Assembly (NCBI GenBank): GCA_964237235.1 | Contig: CAXSGY010000012.1 | Span: forward strand, 1-64,000 | Direction: 5' to 3' | From: GCA-002050365 sp964237235 | GTDB taxonomy: Bacteria; Acidobacteriota; Blastocatellia; Pyrinomonadales; Pyrinomonadaceae | DNA length: 64,000 nucleotides | The notes under the pieces: generated by a model | Database searches by the model: none | Seen by the model: only the letters and a program-made list of their open reading frames with translations | Told to the model about the DNA's origin: nothing | Position numbers and translations under genes: made by a program | In this document: in pieces, positions 17,420 through 26,242 of the stretch | Numbering within the stretch: the first letter of the stretch is position 1 | Layout of the letters: the number at the start of each line of letters is the position of its first letter

Positions 17420-18032
17420 ACGTCACAACATTCAAAACCGGCGGTCCGAAATTGTTCGGCACGTCTTTAAGATTGGCGGGACGAGTATTGGCGGGTCGCC
17501 GTTGCCATTCCTCCATTAAAATCGCGCCTTCGTTCCATCCGTTTGAGCGCATTATGCGCGGAATCCAAGTGATGTCAGGCTTTGTCGCCGGTTCTTCTAA
17601 TGCCGGAACAAGTCCTAATCCTTGCCGTGAAATCGGTGCTTCGCGTCCCGTGCCGAGTTCGCCGCCGCGATAGATGAAATCCTGTTGCCATCTGGCTAAT
17701 TCTATTTTTGTTAAATCGTCTATCGAACTTTCGGAGAAAACCTGACCTTTGACATTTTTGAGTTCCCGGATTTGTATCTTTTTGCCGCGACGTGCCAAAG
17801 CGCGGGCAGACGGATTTTCGTTTAAAAGCTGCCGAAAGAGGAAAAAATTGAAATCGCTTGTTTCAACTTTAGTGACATTACCACGCGGCGTGCGCGGCGT
17901 TGGATCACTGCCCTCTTTCCAACTTCTATCGGCGACGGCGGGATATTGGGCGAGCAGCGCATCGGCGAAAATCCGTTGTTCGGTGAACGGCAAGCCGCTT
18001 TCTTCGGCGGCTTTTATCAAAACCCGTCGCAC
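17397..18032 (-). pseudogene. Middle fragment of the DUF6402-like gene
   Basis: 211-codon open frame whose first start codon is a GTG at 18032 without a ribosome site. The frame is open back to about 18049, where it meets the true N-terminal frame. It contains FIYRGGELGTGREAP and WIPRIMRSNGWNEGAILMEEW, typical of the start of the DUF6402 region. Confidence 0.55.
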
Positions 18033-18323
18033 AAATTCAATAACGGGTCATTAGCTTGAAAAGGAATTTTAACAACATCAGGAATATCATTCATTTGAGT
18101 AATAAAAAGTTGCCGTGATTAAAACGCATCCCTCTTAAGGAGTGTCGTATGTGATAAAACCGGGCTTGGTGTGCGCCAAACAAATTATTTTGAGTATCGA
18201 GATTTTATAAGGTATTTCGGGGAAAAGTCAACAAATTTATTTTCGGTTTGTTTACGTCGCAAAAAATTGACTTAATTTGCCGTATAAGATTAATTTGAGT
18301 CAATTTTAGTCTTTACACAAAAG

Positions 18324-18352
18324 AATCCGGCTGATTCGATTTCAGCCGGATT
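18324..18352 (-). terminator. Hairpin terminator of yqeY
   Basis: An 11-bp perfect stem AATCCGGCTGA/TCAGCCGGATT with a 7-base loop, seven bases after the yqeY stop, followed on the minus strand by TCTTTTGT. The rest of the 18095-18358 gap shows only AT-rich sequence without a gene. Confidence 0.75.
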
Positions 18353-18358
18353 TTAGAT

Positions 18359-18823
18359 TTATAAATTTTGCAGCTTTGCTTTGACGGTTTCGCTGACGAG
18401 CTTGCCGTCGGCTGATTTGCCGGCGAGTTTGGCTTGAGCGGCTTTCATCACCGCGCCCATTTCTTTGATTGAAGACGCGCCGGTTTCCTGAACGGCTTCG
18501 CTGACGGCTTGTTCGATTTCCTCTTTTGACGCGGCTTGCGGCAGATATTCCTGCAATACGTCGAGTTCGGCTTTTTCCTTCGCCGCCATTTCGTCGCGTC
18601 CGGCTTTCTCGAATTGTTCAATCGAATCTTTGCGCTGATTGACGAGCTTTTGCAGGACTTTCGCGCTTTCGTCGTCGCTCAATTCGTAATCCGCGCTTTT
18701 TTTGTTCGCTTCGTTCATCAAAGCGGCTTTTGCCATTCGCAGAACCGATAGACGGTCTGCGTCCTTCGCCTTCATCGCGGCGGTTATGTCGCCGGTTATT
18801 TTATCTTTCAAACTCATATTCAT
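18359..18823 (-). CDS. yqeY: GatB/YqeY domain protein
   Basis: 154-aa stand-alone YqeY protein: N-terminal helical domain MSLKDKITGDITAAMKAKD and C-terminal QAKLAGKSADGKLVSETVKAKL, the tRNA-binding tail shared with GatB. Its cellular role is unproven; an amidotransferase accessory role is assumed from the shared domain. Translation may begin at the ATG at 18823 or at the second ATG at 18817, where the family usually starts. A heptamer array begins immediately upstream, so no normal ribosome site is present. Confidence 0.88.
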   Translation of the reverse strand: MNMSLKDKITGDITAAMKAKDADRLSVLRMAKAALMNEANKKSADYELSDDESAKVLQKLVNQRKDSIEQFEKAGRDEMAAKEKAELDVLQEYLPQAASKEEIEQAVSEAVQETGASSIKEMGAVMKAAQAKLAGKSADGKLVSETVKAKLQNL

Positions 18824-18958
18824 TTATCATTTATCATTTATCATTTATCATAAAGCTGAAATCAAACTCGAAAATTTTTGTAATTCAAAATTGAAAGTTA
18901 TGACATTTATCAGCCAGGAAAATGATAAATGATAAACGATAAATGACAAATGTAAAAT
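18822..18958. repeat. Heptamer arrays of the GATAAAT type, inverted arms
   Basis: The left arm is four ATTTATC units (18822-18849). The right arm is GATAAAT GATAAAC GATAAAT GACAAAT GTAAAAT (18924-18958). The arms are inverted relative to each other across about 75 bp. They lie between divergent genes, and both start codons (18823 on minus, 18943 on plus) are within the arms. Confidence 0.85.
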
Positions 18959-20745
18959 GGCGTTTTGGAATAATCGCGGCATACGTCGTCGCTTTGTTCG
19001 GGCTGTATCCGCAGTTTGCGTTGTGGGCGGAGCGCGGCGCGGATTGGAACGGCACGTTTGCCTCGAACGATCTGGACGAACCGGCGTATGCCGCTTATTT
19101 GCAGGCGTTGATTGACGGCAGACCGCGCCGCAACGATCCGTATTCGGGACGCGACGAAGCGGCGGACGCTCCGCAGCCCGAATCTATTTTTTCGATTCAA
19201 TTTCTCACGCCGCTCGCCGTTTCGATTCCGGCGCGGCTTTTCGGTTTGAACGCTTCGCAGGCGTTTATCGTTCTGTCGGCGTTAGCGAGTTTTTTGACGG
19301 CGTTGATGTTGTTCTGGCTGATCGCGCAAATTACCGGCGATAACCGGTTTGCCGCCGTCGGCGTTTTAATCGTGATGTTCGGCGGCGCGCTCGCTTCGGG
19401 CAACGGTGCGATTAACGAAGTTTTCGGCGGTCCGGCGGCTTATCCGTTTCTGCCGTTTTTGCGCCGCTATATTCCGGCGGTCGCGTTCCCGTTTTTCTTC
19501 GCGTTGTTCGGTTTCGTCTGGCTCGCGCTGAAAAGCCAAATTCCGCGAACAAAAATATCTGCGTCAATCTGCGCCGCTTTGTGTTTCGGATTTCTGGTTT
19601 TTTCGTATTTTTATTTGTGGACGACCGCCGCCGCTTTTTTGTTTGCGATTAGTTTTTTGTGGATCATTGTGCGACCGGAAAATTGGAAAACGGATTTGCG
19701 CTATCTGATTTTGATTGACGCGCTCGCGTTTTTATTTTTGATTCCTTACGCTTTTTTGCTTTCAAAACGCGCCGCCTCGACCGACGCGATTCAGCTTCTC
19801 GTTTTAACGCACGCGCCGGATTTTTTTCGTTTTCCGGCGATTGTCTGTTACGTGCTGATCGCGTTTTTGACGGCGGCGATTTTATTTAAATTTATCAAAA
19901 TCAAACAAAATGCGACGATTTTCGCCGTCGCTTTCGCCGTCGTGCCGTTCGTGGTTTTCAATCAGCAAATCGTTACGGGACGTTCGCTGCAGCCGTTTCA
20001 TTACGAATTTTACGTCGTCAATTATCTGGTCGCGCTGGTCTTTGTTTTGACGCTTTTCTTTTTTTTGAAACAAATCCGCCAGCCGAAAATTTACGCGGCG
20101 ACGTTGATTGGTTTAAGTTTGACGGCGGCGGCTTGGGGTTATGTGGAAGTAAAATTGACGACGCGGTTTTTGATTTTGTGGAACGTCGCCCGCGACGAAG
20201 CGATGCCGGTTGACAAACGCCTGCGCGAACTCGCTGAAGAAAACGAAACGCTTTACGGAAAGCGCGCCGTCACGCTCAATTTCGATTACATTCAAGCCGA
20301 TAATCAGCCGGTCGTCGCACCGCAGGCGGTTTTGTGGGCGCGGCACCAGCACGTTTTCGCCGGTGTCGGCTGGGAAGAAAACAAAACGCGCTTTTATCAA
20401 ATGCTTTACTACAGCGGGCGCGATGCCGAATGGCTCAGACAGGATTTCCGAAAAAGCGACATCGAAGCGTATATGGCTTTGTTCGGTTGGGACAGATTTA
20501 ACGCGCGGCTTTCGGTCAACGCCAGACCTTTGACCGCCGTTGAAATCGAGGAAGGCGTAAAAATTTACGACGATTATTACAAAAATTTCGGCTTCGAGCA
20601 GGCGACAAATCCTTTAATCTCTCTGGTCATTGTGCCGAACGACACGGACGTTGATTTATCGAATTTACAACGTTGGTATAATCTCGACGCGGGCGAAAAT
20701 CTCGGCGCATATAAGCTCTACAAAGCGACACTCAAACCGCGCTAA
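18943..20745 (+). CDS. Large integral membrane protein, possible GT-C glycosyltransferase
   Basis: 600 aa with about nine to ten hydrophobic helices and a C-terminal soluble domain of about 200 residues. The first loop after TM1 is long and carries acidic residues (NDLDEPAYAAYLQALIDG, then a PYSGRDE segment). That placement of Asp/Glu in the first periplasmic loop fits GT-C type glycosyltransferases, which use polyprenyl-phosphate sugars, but I see no decisive family motif. The ATG is inside the right arm of a heptamer array and lacks a Shine-Dalgarno sequence. It is monocistronic; a 25-bp inverted repeat follows the stop. Confidence 0.75.
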   Translation: MTNVKWRFGIIAAYVVALFGLYPQFALWAERGADWNGTFASNDLDEPAYAAYLQALIDGRPRRNDPYSGRDEAADAPQPESIFSIQFLTPLAVSIPARLFGLNASQAFIVLSALASFLTALMLFWLIAQITGDNRFAAVGVLIVMFGGALASGNGAINEVFGGPAAYPFLPFLRRYIPAVAFPFFFALFGFVWLALKSQIPRTKISASICAALCFGFLVFSYFYLWTTAAAFLFAISFLWIIVRPENWKTDLRYLILIDALAFLFLIPYAFLLSKRAASTDAIQLLVLTHAPDFFRFPAIVCYVLIAFLTAAILFKFIKIKQNATIFAVAFAVVPFVVFNQQIVTGRSLQPFHYEFYVVNYLVALVFVLTLFFFLKQIRQPKIYAATLIGLSLTAAAWGYVEVKLTTRFLILWNVARDEAMPVDKRLRELAEENETLYGKRAVTLNFDYIQADNQPVVAPQAVLWARHQHVFAGVGWEENKTRFYQMLYYSGRDAEWLRQDFRKSDIEAYMALFGWDRFNARLSVNARPLTAVEIEEGVKIYDDYYKNFGFEQATNPLISLVIVPNDTDVDLSNLQRWYNLDAGENLGAYKLYKATLKPR

Positions 20746-20748
20746 GAT

Positions 20749-20845
20749 TTAATTAACCGGGAATGAAGAGAATAGAAGGGACTTTCAGCGATGTTTCAAG
20801 TAATTCTTAAATTCCTTTTCATTCTCTTTATCCTCGGTTAATTAA
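20749..20845. repeat. Imperfect 25-bp inverted repeat after the membrane protein
   Basis: TTAATTAACCGGGAATGAAG... (20749-20773) is matched in reverse complement at 20821-20845 with 22 of 25 bases. The 47-bp interior has no gene. Position and shape match the other locus-specific inverted repeats, but the 7-bp periodicity is weak here. Confidence 0.7.
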
Positions 20846-20860
20846 TTTCCGTCAAAAAAA

Positions 20861-20879
20861 ACCGCCCGAAAAAGGCGGT
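20861..20879 (-). terminator. Hairpin terminator of the small gene at 20918
   Basis: ACCGCC / GGCGGT stem with a 7-base loop; on the minus strand it is followed by eight T residues. Confidence 0.8.
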
Positions 20880-20917
20880 TAAAATTATATTACTTATTAA
20901 AATTATAAAAACTAGGT

Positions 20918-21172
20918 TTACGCTGCCGCGAGCAGATCGTTCGACGTTTCCGCGAACACTCTTCTGCCGTTTAAAGCGTCGTCAATAATTTCACGAACGG
21001 CTGATGCGTCCGGGTTAACGTCCATCCGGGCGCACGCCCGCAGATGTCTGATAATTCCTTCCGCCGCAATTTCCATCGGCGCGCCGCTTAATTTAGCGAA
21101 GCGACGGGCTTGTATGTGATCAATCTGCAAGATTCGATCCTGCAAAGTTATTTGTTTAGCTGCTGTTGCCAC
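20918..21172 (-). CDS. Hypothetical 84-aa protein
   Basis: Basic to neutral, mostly helical small protein with no motif I recognise. I chose the GTG at 21172 because AGGAG stands seven bases upstream; an in-frame ATG at 21208, with GAAGGA close before it, would add 12 residues. A six-bp palindrome (CGCCGT/ACGGCG, 21225-21242) lies in the leader. A terminator follows the stop, so this is a single-gene unit. The stretch from 21209 to 21442 upstream shows no gene. Confidence 0.65.
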   Translation of the reverse strand: MATAAKQITLQDRILQIDHIQARRFAKLSGAPMEIAAEGIIRHLRACARMDVNPDASAVREIIDDALNGRRVFAETSNDLLAAA

Positions 21173-21442
21173 TCTTATTCTCCTCACCTTATGAATTTTT
21201 GTCCCCATTTTCCTTCTCTAAACGCGCCGTTAGCTGACGGCGAATTTTTCGCAAAAAAGTCAAAAAGCCATAAAAAACATGTAACTTTTAGTTGAAATCG
21301 GCAACGGGTAAGTTGCTAACTAAAACGAACGCGCGCGGCTTTTGACTCAATGGAATATGAGTTTAACAAAGAATTTACAATTTGTCACCATTTTTTTTTG
21401 GCGGTCGAACAAAATTTATGCGAAACGTTGAATTAAAGAAAA

Positions 21443-21474
21443 AAGACCCGCCAATCCGAAGATTCGCGGGTCTT
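21443..21474 (-). terminator. Hairpin terminator of the HU gene
   Basis: AAGACCCGC/GCGGGTCTT stem with an inner AATC/GATT pairing; a run of six T follows on the minus strand. Confidence 0.85.
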
Positions 21475-21502
21475 AAAATCAATCCTTGAAAGCCGACGCG
21501 GT

Positions 21503-21802
21503 TTATTTTCCGCCGACGGCATCTTTCATAGATTTACCGAGACGGAATTTAACGGTCGTCTTCGCCGGAATTTTGATCGTGTCGCCGGTCGCTGGATTGC
21601 GTCCTTCACGCGCTTTGCGCGTCGCTTTGACCAATTTTCCGAAGCCCGGAAGTGTAAATTCTCCGTTCTTTTTCACTTCGCTGGTCGCCATCGCCGCCAG
21701 AGTGTTGAAAAATTCCTTGACATCCGCTTTTTTGATTCCCGATTTATCAGCCAACTGGTTGATAATGTCCGTCTGTGTCATACGCTTTGCTGCAACTGCC
21801 AT
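21503..21802 (-). CDS. hup: HU-family DNA-binding protein
   Basis: 99-aa histone-like protein that bends and compacts DNA as a dimer. The family signature GFGKLVKATRKAREGRNPATGDTIKIPA with the beta-arm Arg/Pro tip (RNPATG) is intact. The start could be the ATG at 21802, with GGAGG 13 bases before it, or the internal ATG seven codons on, where most HU proteins begin (MTQTDIINQLA). It is monocistronic with a clear terminator. Confidence 0.95.
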   Translation of the reverse strand: MAVAAKRMTQTDIINQLADKSGIKKADVKEFFNTLAAMATSEVKKNGEFTLPGFGKLVKATRKAREGRNPATGDTIKIPAKTTVKFRLGKSMKDAVGGK

Positions 21803-21925
21803 AATTAGATTTGTCCTCCAAAATAAATTGATTGTGCTGTAAAATACTACTTAATTGAACATATTTGCTTGCCAAAATGCAAACGCTAAAAGAGCTAAAA
21901 AATCCCACCAATTTAAAATTGCAAT

Positions 21926-22003
<78 letters not shown>

Positions 22004-22071
22004 GATTTCATTCACGTTTCATACAAGAAACACTTTCAAATGCCGAATTTTACAGGCGAAAAACGCAATAG

Positions 22072-22680
22072 TCAACCGAGAGAAGCGTAAAAGCCGCGTA
22101 AATACTGAATTATTTTCGCCACTGCCCGCGCGCGATGGCTGATTTGCCGCTTTACCGCGCCGGAAAGCTCGCCGAACGTTTCGGAAAAACCGTCGGGAAT
22201 AAAAATCGGATCATAGCCGAAACCGTGTCCGCCTTTTGCTGCAAACGCGATTTGCCCGTCGCAAAAGCCTTCGGCGACAAATTTAATCTCGCCCGTTTCA
22301 TCGGCAACCGCCGTCGCGCAAACGAATCTGGCGCGGCGATTTTCTTCGCCTCTTTCATTTAGTTCGCGCAATAATTTTTCAATTCGTTCCGCGTCAGTCA
22401 CATTCGCGCCCGCATATCTGGCTGAAAAAACGCCGGGCGCGTTATTCAACGCCGCGACTTCCAAACCCGAATCATCCGCCAACGCCCAAACATTCGTTTC
22501 CCGCGCGTAATAACGCGCCTTCAAAGCAGCGTTCTCAACAAACGTCGCGCCTGTTTCTTCCGGCTCGAACACATTTACAAACTCGCTCAAGTCCGAAATT
22601 TGCAAAGGCAAACTTGCCGTTAACTCTTTCAGCTCTTTTATTTTTCCCGCGTTTTTGGTGGCGATTAAAATTCTCTCCAT
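22072..22680 (-). CDS. rdgB: XTP/dITP pyrophosphatase RdgB (HAM1 family)
   Basis: Removes non-canonical purine nucleoside triphosphates (dITP, XTP) from the pool by cleaving pyrophosphate. 202 aa, standard length. Motifs: ATKNAGKIKEL at the N-terminus (substrate loop), ALADDSGLEV (catalytic Asp pair), FSARYAG and GGHGFGYDPIFIP, then SHRARA near the C-terminus. Single gene, same strand as the tRNA and HU gene. Confidence 0.94.
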   Translation of the reverse strand: MERILIATKNAGKIKELKELTASLPLQISDLSEFVNVFEPEETGATFVENAALKARYYARETNVWALADDSGLEVAALNNAPGVFSARYAGANVTDAERIEKLLRELNERGEENRRARFVCATAVADETGEIKFVAEGFCDGQIAFAAKGGHGFGYDPIFIPDGFSETFGELSGAVKRQISHRARAVAKIIQYLRGFYASLG

Positions 22681-22771
22681 AATCTTTTGCGCGCTTATAC
22701 ATACTTTTAAGACAATTCGATAATCGGGTAAAATTATAAAATGAAATCACAGATTACCATAAATTTTTTGA

Positions 22772-22986
22772 CGAATGCGCCGCTCGCAGACCACTAATTA
22801 CGAATATGACGCGAAGCTGAATCTGATGGGTTCGACGAACGGATTAACTAATGCAGGCGGCAATCTTACATCTACAGGCGAGTTACGATTCGTTCGGTAA
22901 TTCGGCGAGCAATCTTTCGATAACCGAATCAATACACAGGCAGAGAATTGAAGCCGTTGCGAAATTTGTAGAAATTATCAGAGTCT
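22772..22986 (+). pseudogene. Relic of an RHS/YD-repeat protein gene
   Basis: No open gene lies between 22681 and 23120, but translation across frames gives consecutive RHS/YD-repeat text: RRSQTTNYEYDAKLNL, GGNLTSTGE (frame of 22793), then after one inserted base YDSFGNSASNLS (from about 22884), then after another shift NR..QYTGREL (to about 22950). YEYDA, YDSFGN and QYTGRE occur in the right order for the C-terminal part of an RHS core. The relic carries at least two frameshifts and ends at a TAG at 22984-22986. Confidence 0.7.
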
Positions 22987-23120
22987 GAAAAGACTTTTCC
23001 CGTAAAAACACTTTTTTCTTGCACAAACAAGCTATTTCAAGGTATAAATTAAGTAGCGGATAAATTTCCGCCTGCGTTTTGTTACCTGCCGACGAAATTT
23101 TTTAAGAGGAAAAACCTGCC

Positions 23121-24473
23121 TTGGACGCTGTTATCGAATCAACCACAACTTTCAATCCGCCGAATTTGTCTGACGAAAATGTTTTTGCGGACGACGCGGC
23201 TGCCGCTTTGCCGGTCGGCGATGCTGACGAATTGATTTTTGAAATCGGTTTGTGGCTGTCGGGATTGGAGAGTTTTTTAAACGTCCGCAATCATTCGTTT
23301 GCCGAAGACAGTCGCGCCAAAGCGCACCGGCGCGATTGGGCGATGGAATTCAGCCTGACGCATTCGACGCTTCTGCGCTGCTCGCGGCTCACGTTTCAGC
23401 TCGGCAAATTGATTAAGGACGAAGATTCTTCGGAAGAATTGGATTTCGATTTCGAGATAGATTCGTTTGCCAAGAAAACCGAATTCACCGTTGACGAAGT
23501 TTACACGCTGGCGATGGTTTTGAAGGATTGCATCGCGCTCAACGAAGCACTTTTACGCGCCGCACCTTTGAAATTCGGCGAGTGGTCGGCGTGGAGCAGT
23601 TTGTTGGCGGAAAAGTTCAAATCGGTTGACGTTTTTTGCAAATTGGTCGAATCGGCGGAGAAAAAGAGCGAGGAATTTTTGCCCGGCGAACTGAAAACGC
23701 TTCTGCAAACTAAATCTTTGCCGCTTGCGCTCGAATATGATTTGAAGCTCGTGTTGCCGCGTTTCGCAAAGATTTTGAAATGGCTGAGCGTCGTTGACAA
23801 AATGCTCAAAAACGATGAGCCTCTGAAGCCTTCGCTGCTGATTTTCGCGCGTGTTTACGAGCAGATTCAGGAAATGATGAGCTTTGTCAACAATCGCCTT
23901 TTGCGCTTTTCGAACGACGAAGACGCGGTGTTCGGCTCGCTCGACGGCGCGGCTTACACGGCTTCCATCGAGCTTCGCAAAGTTTACCAGCACGAACTCG
24001 CCGGACTCGCCGAGATTCGCCAAACGCCGCTCGTTTATGCCCGCACGGAAACCGCTTTTTCGCTGCTCAACGACAGCTTTCAGCAAACGCTCGTTAATTT
24101 CGCGCAGCTTATCGAGCCGAACGTCGAGCCGACGAAACTGTTTCCGAATTTTCAGAGCAAGCTCAAACAATCCCTCGCTTTGCGCCAGAATTTATGGCAG
24201 ATTTTCCAGACCGTCCAAAAATCAGAACAAAACCCGGATAAAAATCAGCTCGAAACTCTGCACCGGCATCTGACCGATTTTCTCAACAGCTCGCTGCATT
24301 TTCTGTTTTATAAAGATATGGAAACCGTCGAGCGTTTTATCGAAGAAGTTTTGGTGACGACCGACAAAAAAGATTTAGTCCCGATTCTGCACCGCTTCGG
24401 AGCTTACCTCGAAACGCTTTTCGGACAGGTTAATATGCGTGCCGCGCTCGCCGATTATCCGTTTGAACGGTGA
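23121..24473 (+). CDS. Conserved-looking hypothetical, 450 aa
   Basis: A largely helical, acidic cytosolic protein without signal peptide or membrane segment. No domain recognised. The sequence has many Leu/Phe/Glu-rich helices and reads as a compact all-alpha fold. The start is a TTG with AAGAGGA about ten bases upstream; no ATG occurs near the N-terminus. It is separated from the preceding gene by the RHS relic and followed by a heptamer array before a convergent operon. Confidence 0.7.
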   Translation: MDAVIESTTTFNPPNLSDENVFADDAAAALPVGDADELIFEIGLWLSGLESFLNVRNHSFAEDSRAKAHRRDWAMEFSLTHSTLLRCSRLTFQLGKLIKDEDSSEELDFDFEIDSFAKKTEFTVDEVYTLAMVLKDCIALNEALLRAAPLKFGEWSAWSSLLAEKFKSVDVFCKLVESAEKKSEEFLPGELKTLLQTKSLPLALEYDLKLVLPRFAKILKWLSVVDKMLKNDEPLKPSLLIFARVYEQIQEMMSFVNNRLLRFSNDEDAVFGSLDGAAYTASIELRKVYQHELAGLAEIRQTPLVYARTETAFSLLNDSFQQTLVNFAQLIEPNVEPTKLFPNFQSKLKQSLALRQNLWQIFQTVQKSEQNPDKNQLETLHRHLTDFLNSSLHFLFYKDMETVERFIEEVLVTTDKKDLVPILHRFGAYLETLFGQVNMRAALADYPFER

Positions 24474-24480
24474 TGGTAAA

Positions 24481-24556
24481 AAATGGAGAACGGAAAGTGG
24501 AAAATGGAAAATAGTCAATACAAAATTTTCCATTTTCCACTTTCCGTTCTCCATTT
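24481..24556. repeat. Heptamer array, perfect 32-bp inverted repeat
   Basis: Four units GGAGAAC GGAAAGT GGAAAAT GGAAAAT (24485-24512). Positions 24481-24512 are exactly complementary to 24525-24556 around a 12-base loop. It lies between convergent stop codons (24473 and 24557) and is the longest perfect arm among the arrays. Confidence 0.93.
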
Positions 24557-25495
24557 CTAAGCTGTGATGATGACGGCTTTAGTGCCGGTCAATTCGGAAA
24601 AATCCTTTGTAAAAATGGTATCTACGCGGCGGCGTTTGATTTTCTGGACGGTTTCGACAATATCCTGTGTCGAGACGAAACCGTCTTCGACGTGCGCGAT
24701 TGCCCAGTGCGGAATTTGCGCGGCGGCGTGCAGCGTTTCTTCTAAAAGCCGCAGATATTGCGATTTGGTTTCGATGGACGCGCCGAGTTTGCCGGCGTTC
24801 GCCGTTTCGGTGTCCTGCCAGAAATCGTCTGCGCCGCGCAGCCATTCTTCGCGCCACGATTTCGCGCCGGAACGCCCGCGCTGATTTTGATTGTGCGCGG
24901 GCGGCAGCCGCAGAAACATCAAATCCGAAAAACTTTCGGCGAGAAATTCGTTAATCGGTTTGTTGTAACAATTATTATTTTGCCCGTTGTTGAACGGTTC
25001 GGGCAGAACGCTCCACAATCTCCGGTAAACGGCGGAGAGCGGCTGGCGCAATTCCAGAGTTTCTTCGGTAAACGACAAAACATAATCGCCGACGCTCATG
25101 GCGAGGCTGAGCGCGATTGATTTGGCGACCGGCGACGCGAGCTTTTCGGCGTTTTGGCGCACATTGTCAAACCACCACGCATCGGTTTCGCCGAACCAGT
25201 TGCGCAGCGCGGCGTTTTGCAGACGATAGCGCGGCACATAGACATCTTCCAGAACGACTTCGATTTCGTCGTTCGACAATTTTTCGGCGTTGTTCTGAAT
25301 CGCGGCGACGGCTTTCGTCCACACCGATTGCAGCGGATCGTTCGCCAGAACACGCGCGTTCCAGCGTTTGAGATACGCGCCGAGCGCGGGTTCGCCGGTG
25401 AACGGCAAAACAATCGAAGCGAATTTCAAACGCCGCAGAACATTCAGCTCAAAAGCCAGCCAGCCGCCCGGCGCGTTTATCGGTTTTGCATACAT
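24557..25495 (-). CDS. Degenerate D12-class adenine methyltransferase-like protein
   Basis: 312 aa with the layout of Dam/D12 N6-adenine methylases. A GGWLAFELNVLRRL opening and LPFTGEPALGAYLKRWNARVLANDPL (30-55) correspond to the AdoMet-binding motif I region. A helical middle domain follows, and the C-terminal half contains DLMFLRLPPAHNQNQRG where the catalytic LDPPY should stand (196-200 read RLPPA). The catalytic Asp and Tyr are therefore missing, so it is unlikely to methylate DNA and may have kept a binding or regulatory role. The D12 relationship is my reading of motif order. It is the third gene of a minus-strand set, 4 bp after the HD-GYP gene. Confidence 0.6.
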   Translation of the reverse strand: MYAKPINAPGGWLAFELNVLRRLKFASIVLPFTGEPALGAYLKRWNARVLANDPLQSVWTKAVAAIQNNAEKLSNDEIEVVLEDVYVPRYRLQNAALRNWFGETDAWWFDNVRQNAEKLASPVAKSIALSLAMSVGDYVLSFTEETLELRQPLSAVYRRLWSVLPEPFNNGQNNNCYNKPINEFLAESFSDLMFLRLPPAHNQNQRGRSGAKSWREEWLRGADDFWQDTETANAGKLGASIETKSQYLRLLEETLHAAAQIPHWAIAHVEDGFVSTQDIVETVQKIKRRRVDTIFTKDFSELTGTKAVIITA

Positions 25496-25499
25496 ATTT

Positions 25500-26165
25500 C
25501 TAGAATTGCGTCTGGAAAATCACGGTTTCGTCTTCGGCTTGCTCGATTTGATTTTCGACTTCCGCGCCGGAAGAGTTTTCAGCTTCAACAACCGTTTCGA
25601 GCGCGAGAAACGCTTTGACGATGCGCGCGTCGAATTCGACGGCGGACCATTCGATTAAATATTTTTTCGCTTCCGCGTCACTTACCGCTGCCCGATACGG
25701 GCGGTCGGCGGTCATCGCCGCGTATGTGTCGGCGACGCGCAAAATCCTTGCGGCGAGCGGAATTTGTTCCTGTTCGAGCGCGTCCGGGTAACCCGCGCCG
25801 TTCCACCATTCGTGATGCCAGCGGACAAGCAGCTGGACGGCACGGTTCAGCCCGCGTTTCGCCACTTCCTGTTCGCCGATGACGGCGTGTCTCTGCATAT
25901 CAATCCGCTCGGCTTCGCGCAAAAGCCGGTTGCTTTTGATATATTCGCGGTTCATCGCCATCTCGCCGATGTCGTGAAGCAGCGCGGCTTGACGCAGCGA
26001 AAGACAATCGTGCGCGGCGAGATAAAAGGCGTGCGCGAGCCGTTCGGAAATCGCGGCGACACGCGTCGCGTGCGGATTTTCATACGCTTCGGACGCATCA
26101 ATCGCGTGGGCGATTTCCAACACCTGCTCGTCGAGTTCGGATTCTTTGGCAGACAAATTTTTCAT
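25500..26165 (-). CDS. HD-GYP domain protein, probable c-di-GMP phosphodiesterase
   Basis: 221 aa, a stand-alone HD-GYP domain. Metal ligands and motif order: His32, LLHDIGE (His64-Asp65; the family usually has HDIGK), His93, HHEWWNGAGYPD (117-128; the GYP signature) and RVADTYAAMTADRPYR. It should hydrolyse cyclic di-GMP, but no receiver or other input domain is attached. The ATG at 26165 is preferred; an in-frame TTG at 26219 overlaps a TATAAT-like box. It lies 4 bp from the D12-like gene and 77 bp from the DUF4388-DnaJ gene, all on one strand. Confidence 0.85.
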   Translation of the reverse strand: MKNLSAKESELDEQVLEIAHAIDASEAYENPHATRVAAISERLAHAFYLAAHDCLSLRQAALLHDIGEMAMNREYIKSNRLLREAERIDMQRHAVIGEQEVAKRGLNRAVQLLVRWHHEWWNGAGYPDALEQEQIPLAARILRVADTYAAMTADRPYRAAVSDAEAKKYLIEWSAVEFDARIVKAFLALETVVEAENSSGAEVENQIEQAEDETVIFQTQF

Positions 26166-26242
26166 AAAATCGCCGTTTATAAATCGCGCGTCGAAGTCGA
26201 AAAATCGAAGCGCGCACAATTATAATCCCGCCAATAATTTAA

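Larger units (their letters stand above)
16817..18094 (-). pseudogene. DUF6402-like gene broken by two frameshifts
   Basis: Three reading frames join into one protein of about 425 aa. Frame one starts at ATG 18094 (MNDIPDVVKIPFQANDP...) and runs to about 18045. Adding one base in CCCGTT gives ...NDPVIEFVRRVLIK..., continuing in the frame of 17397-18032. That frame stops at 17397; removing one T in TACTGATTGG joins ...YEFGFKY to DWAEPAYNEL in the frame of 16817-17419. The C-terminal half (WIPRIMRSNGW, then KGGDFLVYSDIKV near the end) fits what I recall of DUF6402, a family found with type VI secretion and polymorphic toxins. It could be a decayed gene or two sequencing errors. Confidence 0.65.

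Noticed and set aside
24557..25495. Active Dam-type restriction-modification methylase
   Set aside because: The catalytic DPPY is replaced by LPPA and no restriction gene is adjacent.
26166..26219. Longer HD-GYP start at TTG 26219
   Set aside because: It overlaps a TATAAT-like box and adds non-conserved residues; the ATG at 26165 fits the domain.
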